NCBI GenBank assembly: GCA_037833965.1
Contig: AP031359.1
Span: forward strand, 1,236,001 to 1,300,000
Reading direction: 5' to 3'
DNA: 64,000 nt
Origin: Marchantia polymorpha subsp. ruderalis
Taxonomy: Eukaryota > Streptophyta > Marchantiopsida > Marchantiales > Marchantiaceae
The notes beneath the pieces were generated by a model. The model was not told the origin of the DNA, did not search any database, and worked only from the letters and a program-made list of their open reading frames with translations. Positions 23,731 to 33,549 of this stretch are shown in pieces (positions within the stretch are counted from its first letter, which is position 1; the number at the start of each line of letters is the position of its first letter). The position numbers and the translations under genes were made by a program.

Positions 23731-24783
23731 GTGAGAGTCAACAGTAGACATTTTGCAGTGATTGGTCACAGATTGTTTAGAAGAGGAGCTGATGGTGTTT
23801 TGAGAAGGTGTGTGTCAGAAGTGGAGGTTCCCGCAATGTTAGAGGCTTGCCACGACAGTGCTTGTGGAGGACATTTCTCTGGCCAACTCACAGGTCAGAA
23901 AATACTTAGAGCGGGATACTTCTGGCCTAGGTTGTTTAGGGACTCTCATGAATATGTGAAGCGCTGTGATGCCTGTCAGAGGTATGCTAGGAATGACCTT
24001 CGAATGGAGATGCCTCTACACGTTTCATTGCCACTTGTACCTTTTGAAAAATGGGGAATTGATTATATCGGTGAGATTCATCCTCATTCGTCAAGAGGCA
24101 TGGCTTACATCATAGTTGCGACACAATACTTGACAAAGTGGGCAGAAGCAAAAGCGGTGAAGACGAATACGGCTGCTCATGCTGCCACATTCATGTACGA
24201 AAACATCATTTCAAGGTTTGGATGTCCCAAGATTCTGGTTAGTGATAGGGGCAGGCACTTCTTGAATGAGATGTTTCAAGAATTAACAGATAGGTTTGAG
24301 ATAGATCACAGAAAAACGACTCCTTATCATCCGCAGACAAATGGTCAGACAGAGCGAGTCAATGGGACTCTGGTGAGCATTCTTCGCAAAACGGTGGTTG
24401 ACTCAAAAAGGGATTGGGACACCAAGCTGACAGCAGCATTGTGGGCTTATCGGACAACTTTCAAGGTGACAACCCAGGCAACGCCGTTTTCGTTAGTGTA
24501 TGGATTGGAGGCCACTCTTCCCATCGAATTCGAGGTGGAATCACTCCGAGTTGCAGTGCAGTCACGGCTTACAAACAGTCAGTCATTAAGGAATAAGCTA
24601 ACGACATTAGAAGAGCTTGATGAGAGGAGAAGAATGAGTGCTCAACATATTGAGGCCATTCAACGGAGGAGAAAAATCACCTTTGACAAGAAGCATAAGA
24701 AAAGGACGCTGAGGCCAGGTATGATGGTGATGCTCCAGGATGGTAGGAAGCTTGAGTTCCCAAGAAAGTTTGATGCAATATGA
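23731..24783 (+). CDS. Element A integrase
   Basis: An open frame of 350 codons carries a zinc-binding N-terminus (H..CGGHFSGQLTGQKILR, CDACQRYARN), the DDE catalytic core (WGIDYIGEIHP, LVSDRGRHFLNEMFQ, YHPQTNGQTERVNGTLVSIL) and a basic C-terminal segment (RPGMMVMLQDGRK). No chromodomain follows. Integrase inserts the DNA copy in the nucleus; the GCATA duplication flanking element A is the footprint expected from this enzyme class. The short region 24784-24960 leads to the 3' terminal repeat. Confidence 0.9.
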   Translation: MRVNSRHFAVIGHRLFRRGADGVLRRCVSEVEVPAMLEACHDSACGGHFSGQLTGQKILRAGYFWPRLFRDSHEYVKRCDACQRYARNDLRMEMPLHVSLPLVPFEKWGIDYIGEIHPHSSRGMAYIIVATQYLTKWAEAKAVKTNTAAHAATFMYENIISRFGCPKILVSDRGRHFLNEMFQELTDRFEIDHRKTTPYHPQTNGQTERVNGTLVSILRKTVVDSKRDWDTKLTAALWAYRTTFKVTTQATPFSLVYGLEATLPIEFEVESLRVAVQSRLTNSQSLRNKLTTLEELDERRRMSAQHIEAIQRRRKITFDKKHKKRTLRPGMMVMLQDGRKLEFPRKFDAI

Positions 24784-24960
24784 TTAGGGCCTTATCTGAT
24801 TCGTGAGGTATTTCCAAACAACTCAGTGCAGTTGGAAACGTTGAATGGAGAAGTTTTTCCCACACGCACAGCAGGAAGTAGATGCAAGCAGTACCGGATT
24901 TGAAGCTGTCTAGCCTGCAGAGCTAGGATTCTGGAATCTTCCCCTGATGGTCGCCAATGA

Positions 24961-27143
24961 TGTGAGCACAAAACTGTGCTCACATGTTTTTTTACCCTTA
25001 TGAGAGTTAAAAGTTTGGATTTAAGCTCTTGCAAAATTATGCTTGGGGTTTTTTGAAAGTTTTGGCAAGATTAGGAGTTGGTGTGATGGTTAGGGGGCAC
25101 AAGGTGCGGAAGGGGGCTTTTGGGGCAAGGTCTTCGGCGAAGTGCCTTCGGTGAAGTCCCTTCGGTGAAGTCCCTTCGGAAAAGGCCTTCGGCGAAGAAG
25201 TGAAACTCATATAACGTTTTCAATGTGTGACGCTTTGACTCAGTTAGAGTCTTGTTGAAAAGAGCTCGCGACGTTTGTTCCAACGAAACCAAGAACTCTT
25301 GAAACGGATAAAGCATCACCGAGTTAGGAGCGGCGGAAGTTTCTGATATGGAGGGCCTTCGGCGGCCTACGCGTAGGCCGGTTGCGCGTAAGCGGTCTGC
25401 GCGTAGCCTTCCTACGCATAGGCAAACGCCTTTGGCGGAAGGGTAAAACCGTGATAACGTTTTCAATTCTTAACAGTTTGCGTTGGTTAGGATTTCGTTG
25501 GAAAGGGCTCGACACGCTCGTTCTAACGAGCCCAAGAACGCATGGAACGGATGAGGACTTAGGGAGTTATGACTATCGGAAGATACGTAGACGTTCGCCT
25601 TCGGCGGAAGGAGTTCGCCTCCGCCGGGAATTCTGCCTACGCGAAAGGTAGTTCAAGTTTTGTCTTATGCGCGAACAAACGCCTTCGGCGGTTGCAGGCC
25701 TTCGGCGAAGCAGTAAAAACCGGCATATCTTTTTCAATTCTTAGCGGTTTGACTTGATTCGGGTCTCGTTGGAAAGAACTCAACGCGCTGGTTCCAACGA
25801 AACCAAGATCTCTTGAAACGGATCAGTCATCACTGAGTTATGAGCGTCGAAGGTGGCTGTCATGGTTAGGCGAGGGGCCTTTGGCGTTAACATATAGAGG
25901 GGCCTTCGGCGTTAACAGTTAGAGGGGCCTTCGGCCCAAGGCGCGCTGCGTGTAGGAGGGGCCTTTGGCGTTAACAGTTAGAGGGGCCTTCGGCCCAAGG
26001 CGCGCTGCGTGTAGGACGCGGACGCTTGCGCATAGGCAAACGCCTTTGGCGGAAGAGTAAAACCGTCATAACTTTCTCAATTCTTATTGGTTTGACTTAG
26101 TTAGGGGCTCGTTGGAAAGAGCACAACACGCTTGTTTCAACGAGTCCAAGAAAGTTTCAAACGAAGCAAGGATCCGTGAGTTATGGGCGTCGGGGTGACT
26201 CTTATACATAGGCAAAGGTGCGGAAGAGTGTCTTCGGCAGGGGGGATGCCTTCAGCGGTGCGCGGAAGAGGATTTCGGACGGCCGATGTTGACGTGGTCA
26301 TAAATTAAGACTGTACAGGTGTGGCAGCGGCGGGGCATGAAGTTGCACATGGGAGCCAGGCCGTTGCTCATCATCGCGAGAACGGCATTCACGCGGGCTG
26401 TGGGTGACTCGGCCTTGAACGTTGGAGAGGAATTTTTGGCCTGGGGATAGAGATCGTGTGGTGTGCCATTGTGTGGAGACGCTGGTGGGATCCGTAGGAG
26501 GAATAGAGTGTGGATGTGAGTGATTTTCGCAGGGAAGTGGTGAGGATTAGGAGGGGAGTGTGGAGTGTTCGAGATAAGAAGGAAGCAACCTCTCGTGCGT
26601 GGAGAGTTGTATCGTAGAGTGAAATTAGAGTGGGATCTGAGATTGAAGTGTAATCTGTGAGTGGGAGCTGAGATCAGAGTGGAAGACCTGAGAATGAGAG
26701 CTGTGAGTGAAGCGAAATCTGAGATTGAAATCTGACAGTCGGGATCGGAATTTGAAACTGAAAAGGGAGAGTTGAATCTGAGAGAGGAATCTGGTGGAGT
26801 CTGAAGGTGGAAGCTGAGAAATCGGCACTGAAATCTGAGTAGGAATTGGGAGTGGAACTCGGAGCTAGGATAGACCGCAGCGGCTATGGTATTGAGGAAG
26901 TCACCCAGAGTTGGGTTAGATCTTTATGTAACAAAGAGCTTGTCTGCTGCTCTTGTGGAGATAGCAGACAACAAGTTATTATTTTCAGTTCTGGATAATT
27001 TGTCTGTGAAAGAGCAAGTGTTTATGATCTCATTGTCTTGAATACACTTTGACCACATGGTTGAGATCAGAGAAGTTAGATTATGGGAGCTCGAACCCCC
27101 ACCTGGACTACAAATGCTGAAGGGTGGGGAGTTTAGGCTCACA
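24961..27143 (+). repeat. Element A 3' terminal repeat, 2183 bp, with four hairpin modules
   Basis: It starts TGTGAGCAC at 24961 and ends GCTCACA at 27143, followed by GCATA. Four modules of about 120 bp carry a stem (about 25248-25290, 25492-25533, 25761-25804, 26105-26146) made of arms like GTCTCGTTGGAA and its complement; they are separated by CCTTCGGC-rich spacers. The last part, about 26620-26880, is a purine-rich run of degenerate ATCTGAGATTGAA-like repeats absent from the 5' copy. Confidence 0.9.
26620..26880 (+). repeat. Purine-rich degenerate short repeats
   Basis: Repeated variants of TCTGAGATTGAA and GAGTGGGAGCTGAGA fill about 260 bp near the end of the element A 3' terminal repeat. 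The run is almost pyrimidine-poor on the plus strand. It has no coding features. Confidence 0.7.
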
Positions 27144-27148
27144 GCATA
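27144..27148 (+). repeat. Target site duplication GCATA, right side of element A
   Basis: This is identical to 18196-18200 and directly follows GCTCACA. After it the sequence of element B resumes, aligning with element C at about 48860 and below. Confidence 0.9.
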
Positions 27149-27960
27149 CTGAGACATCTACATCACATGTTGTGGATGCGAAGAAATCATCCAGTGTAGC
27201 AATGCGGATGAATACTTCAATGATGAAATCTTCATTGTTTTAAGCCACGAAGCTAATGGCCTTTAGGGTTGATGTGGCTTTTATATTTTGTGTAGCAGCC
27301 ACGTTGTGTGAACGTAGGGGTGTCACTGCTACAAGTGCCAAGATACGTGAGGGTACTGTTGGGAAGCAACCCTCAACGCCTACACTAAGGGAAGAGACGA
27401 CTTGGCAGGCGGCGCAACGAGAATGGACTTATTACTAGCCCATCCAGCCATTGATCGTGAGAAGATTGTCCCTGGTGTGTATATGGTGGACAACCAGAAT
27501 GGTTTGTTTTACTTGGTTAGTTTTACAAGATAGGTGTATAGCCCAGCTAGAGTTTTGCTTGACTTTTGTGCACAACCCTTGATGTTGCGCAATGCAGCTT
27601 GCATCAGTTTGGAAGTTTAGAGATCCGAGTTGGAACTTTGTCCATTCAAGATCCAAACATCACTTGGAGGTGCTAGTGATAGATCATACTTCATGACCAA
27701 GGAGAGCGTATCAATGCCGTTGAGGTATGATGACGCACGTGATAGCTCACAGCTTGGAGTTCGCGCTGTGGTGACGTCTGAAGAATCGTATGATGTGTTT
27801 GTTGGAGGAGCAGTCTTGTATCCGATGGGTTTTCAGATGCACTATTGGACAATGATAGCTGCCTATCGTCCTGGTTGGCAGTCAGGAAATGGACGTATGA
27901 GCAATCTACCTGTGAGATTTGTTTCTGGGGCTCGATCACTTGGATCTTCTCCTACGATGT
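27149..27960 (+). pseudogene. Element B gag end and protease region
   Basis: The text aligns closely with 48870-48089 of element C: LCERRGVTATSAKI, REETTWQAAQRE, PAIDREKIVPGVYMVD-like, then ARVLLD-GAQPLM and the downstream block SYFMTKESVSMPLRYDDARD, YDVFVGGAVLYPMGF. The protease would cut the polyprotein during particle maturation. Part of a fossil with many breaks. Confidence 0.8.
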
Positions 27961-28139
27961 TGGCATCCGTTGCAGGGTTTAGCGGAGTGCTTGTGTGGCC
28001 CAACGACTTGCTGGAGGACAACATGTCGGCTGACGACACTCCGGTCCATGAGGATATGGAGAAGATTGTGAGCCTTGCGGCAAAACTATTCTATTCCTTA
28101 GACGTTCCACTTTGGCGGTCTTGCCATGAGTTGCAACTA

Positions 28140-29180
28140 GAGGCTGATAGGTTGATGAAGAAGGCTTGGAATGAGGCTTCTTTACTTGAAGAGATAGAAA
28201 CATCTCAAGGTGGTCAGTCTTTTTGTGGTACTTGTGTGCTGTCGCCATTGATCACCACATCTATTGCATGGGAGTATTTTCCAGAGGGTGTGTGTGTGTG
28301 TGTGTGTGTGTGTTGGATCTTTTTGCTGAGATTAGCACAAGATTGGCTGCAGTGGTGCAGTCAGGTATTCCCGTACGCAATTACTTGTATGTGGAGAAGA
28401 ATGAGACTGCACGCCAAGTTTTCACACGACATGTTACACAATTGATGCAGCGTTCTCCTTCCTTGTTGCCACAATCTGCTATCCGAGGATACCAGAAGAC
28501 GTTGACTTTAGACATTTCATTGTTGGGAGCGCTAGACCTTGATCGAGTTGGCCACATTGATCTGGTGATAGCAAGATGGCCATGCCAGGATCACACACGT
28601 GCAGGTCATGGAGCACGGCTACAAGACCCTATATCTTGGATGTTTCGGAAGATGTTACGTGTGTTACGTCATCTTAAGGTCTATCAGGCTCGTCCCTTAG
28701 TGTACATCCTAGAGAACGTGCCATTGTTGGATGACACTCGGACATAGTTGATGGCAAATGTACATGAGATACGGTTGTGGATAGGACTTGCTGTTTTGCT
28801 CGATGCAGCAAGAATTGGCTCATTGGCACATAGATCACGTTTGTGGTGGACAAACTTGTTGCCAAGGGAGGTCTTGCGGCGAGCATATGACTCTGTGCGA
28901 CGTGATCATATTCTTACAGTGGTTAGCATTTTAGATGTTGGGCGACGTTCACAATTGGTGAGGGTTGTTGATCGGTCACCTATGGCGGTGGTGAATTGAG
29001 TGGAACAGCCTCCGATGACGTTACCCACGTTTGTGAGTTTTTTCACATCACATGCTTATAGGGATGATGATCTCGGGCGTGTATCGGATACTCGTATGCA
29101 GCAGTTGGTGGAACCCAACGCAGATGAGCGCGAGCGCGTCATGGAATTTTCTACCGACACAAGAAAGACTCCTTTAGTTT
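28140..29180 (+). pseudogene. Element B cytosine-5 DNA methyltransferase domain
   Basis: Lying between the protease and reverse transcriptase, this block shows cytosine-5 methyltransferase motifs in the right order: the AdoMet-binding motif I (LDLF-x-ISTRLAAVVQ, about 28310), motif II-like YLYVEKNETARQV, the catalytic PCQ motif IV in HIDLVIARWPCQDHTRAGHG (about 28550-28610), the ENV motif VI in VYILENVPLLDD (about 28700), an R-HRSRLWWTNLLP block like motif VIII (about 28815-28860) and an ERERVMEF block near 29130 like motif IX-X. The same domain is in element C. The enzyme family transfers a methyl group from S-adenosylmethionine to cytosine in DNA. Here it is part of a fossil. Confidence 0.85.
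28288..28312 (+). repeat. GT microsatellite
   Basis: About twelve GT units lie just ahead of methyltransferase motif I in element B. Element C has no such run at the matching place, so it expanded in this copy. Confidence 0.9.
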
Positions 29181-29512
29181 CAGAGGCGTCACGTCGTCAG
29201 GTTCTGGGCCAGGCTATGAATTTGAACCATCTTACTTGAACTGTGAGCCTGGATTTGGCTGAACAACAGCGTTTGCGCTCAGATTTGGTGGTTTCTACAT
29301 CACTGGTTAGCTCATTGTCTATTAGAATGGTAGAGAAAATGGCTAGGGGCGACATGCAAGATATTTGTCAACCTTGGAGTTCTTGGGACGCGACGAGAAG
29401 GCTTGCTTGAATTGCAATCCAAGCAATTGGGAAAGTTTTTCAAGTGGAGGTTGATCCAAAGGAGGGTATAGAGGGCCGTACCAATTCTTTGGAGAAGGTT
29501 GCATAGCAACCA

Positions 29513-30610
29513 GTGAGAGAGTTGTCTTCCTCTAGTGTGCCTATAGAGAAGGATTGGGAGCCATTGATTGGTCCCCAAATCAGAAGAGAAGAGAGAGTAC
29601 AATTGACACAATTCCTACGTGCATATAGGAATTGTTTTGACTTTGACATGGAGTTAGGTTCTTTGATTGGACCAGGCATAAGGATAGAGTTGGCTAGTGA
29701 TACGCCAATGTTTTGTCGTCCTCATCGGTATAGTGATTTGAAGAGGAACTTGATTCGGAGTAAGACGTTGGATCTAATGGACGCTGGGTTAGTGGAGTTG
29801 TCGCCTGGTGAGTATAGGTCAGACACTGTCGTGCCAGTGAAGAAGGATGTACATGGCAACTACACGGATAGGCAAATGTGTGAAGACTACCATCCTATCA
29901 ATCGCTAGACGAAGTCTTATAAGTATGCCATGCCTACATCTGAGGAGATCTTCGATGTGGTGGAACATGCAAAGATTTTCAGTACTTTGGATTTTCTAGT
30001 AGGATATCATCAAGACAAGGCCAAGACAACATTTTGGGGCGTCAACTCTCTCGGCAAGGATTGTTTGTATCAATGGCGATTTTGACCCTTTGGGTTGAAG
30101 AATGCACTCGTCGAGTTTCAAAGAGTTATGAACAATATTCTAGCGGGGCTGGATTTTGTCAAATGTTACATTTTTTGATATCTTGGTGTTTAGCGACACA
30201 ATGGAACAACACCAGATACATTTGCAGATTGTGTTTGAGCAATTGAAGGCTCATAGGTTGCGGTTACATCTTAAAAAGTGTAAGTTCTTTCAAGAGAATG
30301 TTGAGTACATGGGTCATGTGTTCTACCCAGATAGTTTGAGAGTTCAGCAAGCGAAGGTGGAGACTATTGCACGCATCCCTCGTCCAATAGATGTGAGTAG
30401 AAATCGTGTATTCATGGGTTTGGCAAACTGATACTAGAGATATGTCAAGGGGTTTAGCATTATAGCCAAACCTTTGAACCAGTTGTTGAAGCTAGATTAA
30501 GAGTGGCAATGGAAGATGGACAAGAGAGCTTTTGTTGAGCTCAAGACCAAATTGACTGCTCCCATCTTGAGGAGATTCATTAGAGGTCGTCCATACCAGT
30601 TGCACACTGA
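29513..30610 (+). pseudogene. Element B reverse transcriptase region
   Basis: The text aligns with 46506-45420 of element C: EKDWEPLIGPQIRREER, RPHRYSDLKRNLIRSKTLDLMDAGLVEL, VPVKKDVHGNYTDRQMCEDYHPINR, then FDILVFSDTMEQHQIHLQIVFE, LHLKKCKFFQENVEYMGHVFYP and PRPIDVSRNRVFMGLAN. These are Ty3/gypsy reverse transcriptase motifs. Part of a fossil with many breaks. Confidence 0.85.
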
Positions 30611-30678
30611 TTGAAGTATGTTGGAACTTGGAGCGGTGTTAACGCAAAGTGATGATGAGGGCAAGGATGTTGTGATTG

Positions 30679-30683
30679 CGTAT
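30679..30683 (+). repeat. Target site duplication of unit F, left (CGTAT)
   Basis: CGTAT precedes the start of F; TGTAT follows its end at 32035-32039. The single difference is C to T at a CpG-type position. Removing one copy plus F gives the continuous element B reading seen in related elements (GCGTATGCTAG). Confidence 0.75.
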
Positions 30684-30958
30684 TGTAATGACAGATAAAT
30701 ACCAAAATGGAGCATAATGGTAAAGATCCGATCCCACGAGGACAGAAACAACACAAGGAGTACCAATTATCACGTTCTTAACAGTCTATTGAGGAGTTTG
30801 AATTCACAGGCTATTGTCACTCCCAGAATTACTGTAGGTGTTCGACTCGAGGTCACTCGGAGGACACACAATACATCGTAAGACACATACACACACCTGA
30901 AACAAGCCATTGCAACACTCAGAGGTCAATCGCGAACTTAAGATTTAGGAGGGGGCAC

Positions 30959-30977
30959 GGGGGGGGGGGGGGGGGGG
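30959..30977 (+). repeat. G homopolymer of 19
   Basis: A run of 19 G inside unit F, next to GGAGGGGGCAC. Such runs are error-prone in assembly, so the length is uncertain. Confidence 0.9.
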
Positions 30978-31589
30978 AATTTCCCAAGGAGTACACTTAG
31001 AGGATCTGCAAGCAGTTGCCAATTGCGAATTTGCTAAAATCCCGTCACTAGCCAATCGCTATTTCAGAATATTTGAATTGGAGCTCTTACTTTGGATGGT
31101 ATCTTTGACAAACCAAAGTACCTCTCACGCGGTAACCAACACACTCAACTCACAAACGCGCAAAAAATACAAAAATCCAAAATTGAGAAACTAAATTGAG
31201 AAAAGACCTCCAAGACGAATGCCTTGGACTACTTTATTCCTAACTAACCCTAAACTATCACTCACTCTGATGCGAGCTCCAAATAGGTCCTACACTTGCG
31301 GAGTCGGCAGCTGCCTTCCCCTCTAACTTTAACGACCTAAACCTAACCCTAACTTTATCCGAAACCTAATCCGAAACCTAATCCTAATCCTAAATTGAAA
31401 TCTAACCCTAAACCTAACCCTAAACCGAGCTGCTAGCTTCTCTATAAGCTCTAGGTTTGAGGTCTGAGGCTCAAAATTCACAGGCATGTACGGCTGGCTG
31501 AGATCAACAACCCATCAAATTTGAGCTCTAGCCGACACTTCAACGCGAAGATATGGCTCCCGCAAGATATGGCTCCTGTATAAAGGCCT

Positions 31590-31800
31590 AAATTCCTTCT
31601 CGGAAGTACGAGGTTACTTCCGAAGTCCGAAGTCTGAGGTCTGAGGTCTGAGGTCCCTTCGGACGAAGGCCCTTCCGAAGTCTGAAGTACCTCACGGCCA
31701 AGGTCCGAGGTCCCATCCGAGGTTTGAGGTCCGAGGTACCTTTGGAGGTCCGAAGTCCAAAGTACCTCACAGCCGGAGTCCGAGGTACCTTCGGCCGAAG
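31590..31800. repeat. Degenerate short tandem repeats of the TCCGAGGT type
   Basis: Within unit F, variants of GAAGTCTGAGGTCTGAGG and GGTCCGAGGTACCTTCGG recur about every 8-20 bases. They merge with the CCTTCGGC spacer text seen in the terminal repeats of element A. Confidence 0.7.
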
Positions 31801-32034
31801 ACCCTTCCGGGCCTTCGCCTATCCATATCAGCCACCTTCGACACTCATAACTCAGTGATCCTTTATCAATTTCAAGAGTTCTTAGGCTCGTTAGAAAGAA
31901 CGTGCCGATATCTATCTATCTAGACCCTAAGTAAATCAAGTCGTTACTAATTGAAAACGTTATGAGGTATTTAGTCTATCAGATCTCTCAAACTTCTCAT
32001 TTCGAGAAAAAAAAAGAAAAACTAGGTTACCACA

Positions 32035-32290
32035 TGTATGCTAGTCGTTCGAATAATGCAGCGGAGTTGCGATATAGTTTGTGAGAGGGAGAGTGTTTGG
32101 TAGCAGTGTGGGCTATGGCACACTTCAATGTTTACTTATTTGGTACGCATTATAACCTTGTCACTGATCACCAGCCGTTCAAGTCGTTGATGGAGTCCGA
32201 CAAGCTTGTCAGGACTTGTTTTACGTTATCACATCAAGAACACCCTTATCTGATGAAAATTACCTTGTCATTATAGCCGGATTCATTGGA
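32035..32290 (+). pseudogene. Element B RNase H remainder
   Basis: After the second TGTAT the text reads ASRSNNAAELRYSL, then GECLVAVWAMAHFNVYLFGTHY and LVTDHQPFKSLMESDKL, the RNase H part of a Ty3/gypsy polyprotein. Beyond about 32290 I recognise no more of the element. Confidence 0.8.
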
Positions 32291-32880
32291 AGGGGCTCTT
32301 GAGTAAAGAAAATATTAAAAACACACGTTATATTTGGACTTACATTTGATATATTTTAATTCCGTCACTGGAAGTGCAAGTCTACTCAGAAATTAATTAT
32401 TCTATTTCTACCTTCACTCCTCCCCCGATGGGGTAACACTTTGTTGTTATCAAGGTGTGCTACCTCCCATCTAGAGTTCACCACTTCAAACACCAAATAT
32501 TACCCCCAATCTTCTAGCCTACGTCTCACAGCTACCCTGCAAGGAAAGTCCAAGATTGCAGAGGAGTACTCTATGGAAGCTAGCTCCTAAGAAATTATAT
32601 CCTATCACGTGAGAAAAGAGTCACCAACTTACAACTCATCAGTAATGAGGAAAAGGAGACACTACCTTTTGAGTTCTGAACACACCATCTCTTGATGCCC
32701 CTCGCCGCTGAACTTCCAAACATCAAATTATATAGTATGCAAGAAGTCCCAAGCATCCCCGAAAGGCCAAGGCCAAAGCACCGTGGCCCTTCTCCAAGGG
32801 TCAAAAGGTATTTCTAGAAATAAAACACTGAAAAAAACATCTTATCTCAACTACAAATAGTCTCATCTAATCTCACCTAG
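32291..32880. other. Unassigned stretch
   Basis: I see no recognisable coding block, terminal repeat or RNA gene here. It lies between the end of element B and host-gene fragments. Confidence 0.3.
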
Positions 32881-33400
32881 AAACCTGCCTCTTCACTCTC
32901 AATGGGGGTAACTTGATCCTTGGTGATGTCCAGGGATCATACCCTCTCAGGTCCCTGAACGCCTTCTCGTCGAGTTTGAAATCAGACAAATCCAAGTGAG
33001 TGAGGTGGTTTCCTCGCATGCACCAAAGCAGGTCCTAGCTTGATAAATGTGTAAAGCATGGCAGCCTCTCCACGTCGATGAGTCTGAATTGCTTTCCTTA
33101 CTTAAAAACATCTATGCTTCAAACAAATACTTCCAGCCTCTTCAAAACTGAAGTTTCTCCAGTGTTCCCATTCATCTAGAGGATACTGAAAGAGAAAAGG
33201 TTCTTATCATATGGTAGGTGTAGATATTCTTCCTTGTGTCCGTCCATATACTCAGAGATTTTAGAAAACTAATTTTGGCTCGTGATATCCTACCTAATAG
33301 GCCTTTTCCTGTACCTGCTAATGTAAAATGAACAAGATTAACACATCTATACTTCCGCAAAGAAGCCTCTTCGGAACCAGGAATTGCAATAAGATCTGCA
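32880..33400 (-). pseudogene. Possible leucine-rich repeat gene fragment
   Basis: On the minus strand, scattered frames give LRKYRCVNLVHFTLAGTGKG, SFLKSLSIW, and HLTHLDLSDFKLDEKAFRDL near 33040-32960. The spacing of L-xx-L-x-L phrases resembles leucine-rich repeats of a plant resistance-type or F-box protein. Stops and shifts interrupt it, and I cannot name a family. It has the same orientation as the BSL fragments that follow it at higher coordinates. Confidence 0.3.
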
Positions 33401-33549
33401 TGCTTGAGACTATTATCTACTTAGTCCAATTTTGAGCTCTGGATTATGCTAAGAAGCTCACTATCGGTTCGATCATGACAATAGTGCTAAACCGGCCCAA
33501 CAGTCACTCCCTCAATTTCAACTCCTTGTAAATGATCTCTTACACAATT

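Larger units (their letters stand above)
18201..27143 (+). mobile_element. Element A: young Ty3/gypsy element inserted in element B
   Basis: The element is 8943 bp long, flanked by GCATA and bounded by TGTGAGC...GCTCACA. Parts: 5' terminal repeat 18201 to about 19519, gag with zinc knuckles 19520-20611, a long open frame with protease, reverse transcriptase and RNase H (20645-23458 plus RNase H end to 23709), integrase 23731-24783, and a 3' terminal repeat 24961-27143. The reverse transcriptase wording (MPFGLCNAPATFQ, FVDDFS) and integrase resemble the non-chromodomain Athila/Tat side of plant Ty3/gypsy; this lineage call is an inference. By eye the two terminal repeats differ little where they align, so it is much younger than B. 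It looks nearly whole in its coding part, with only a few breaks; the 5' terminal repeat and start of gag are incomplete. Confidence 0.9.
30684..32034 (-). mobile_element. Unit F: solo terminal repeat or short non-autonomous element, 1351 bp
   Basis: It is bounded by TG...CA ends and an imperfect 5-bp duplication and sits inside the RNase H part of element B. Read on the minus strand it starts TGTGGTAACCTAG and ends ACCATTATGCTCCATTTTGG followed by TATTTATCTGTCATTACA. Its last 250 bp (minus strand) align with the last 250 bp of unit E. It also contains one copy of the hairpin module of element A (about 31990-31830), CCTTCGG repeats, short GGTCTGAGGTCCGA repeats (31600-31800), CTAACCCTAA-like telomere-type text (31330-31430) and a G run. 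No coding region. Most likely a solo LTR. Confidence 0.75.
13207..32290 (+). mobile_element. Element B: Ty3/gypsy element with DNA methyltransferase, split by elements A and F
   Basis: Parts seen in order: 5' terminal repeat 13207-13467; long leader 13468 to about 16900; gag 16900-18195; protease about 27256-27960; cytosine DNA methyltransferase about 28140-29180; reverse transcriptase 29513-30600; RNase H up to about 32290. Element A (18201-27143) sits within the gag-protease region and unit F (30684-32034) within the RNase H region; both have short target duplications. Leader stretches at 15430-15810 are closely similar to 51480-51870 of element C. I found no integrase, PHD finger or 3' terminal repeat for this copy. 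It is a fossil with many breaks and is older than A and F, which interrupt it. Class is Ty3/gypsy from the gag-PR-RT-RH order. Confidence 0.8.

Noticed and set aside
23731-24783. Possible chromodomain after the integrase of element A
   Set aside because: The C-terminus shows only the basic RPGMMVMLQDGRK part; no aromatic cage or chromodomain wording follows.
24961-26200. Regular spacing of repeats suggesting a CRISPR array
   Set aside because: The units are hairpin modules within a terminal repeat, of unequal spacing, in a plant element; no cas genes.
27080-27105. TCGAACCCCCACC, tRNA T-arm-like
   Set aside because: No acceptor stem, anticodon arm or B-box/A-box spacing around it; it lies at the end of the terminal repeat of element A.
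28674-28886. Minus-strand open frame opposite the methyltransferase of element B
   Set aside because: A shadow of the methyltransferase motifs.
31330-31430. CTAACCCTAA-type run as a true telomere
   Set aside because: Units are irregular and embedded in unit F, bounded by its target duplication; it is internal low-complexity sequence.
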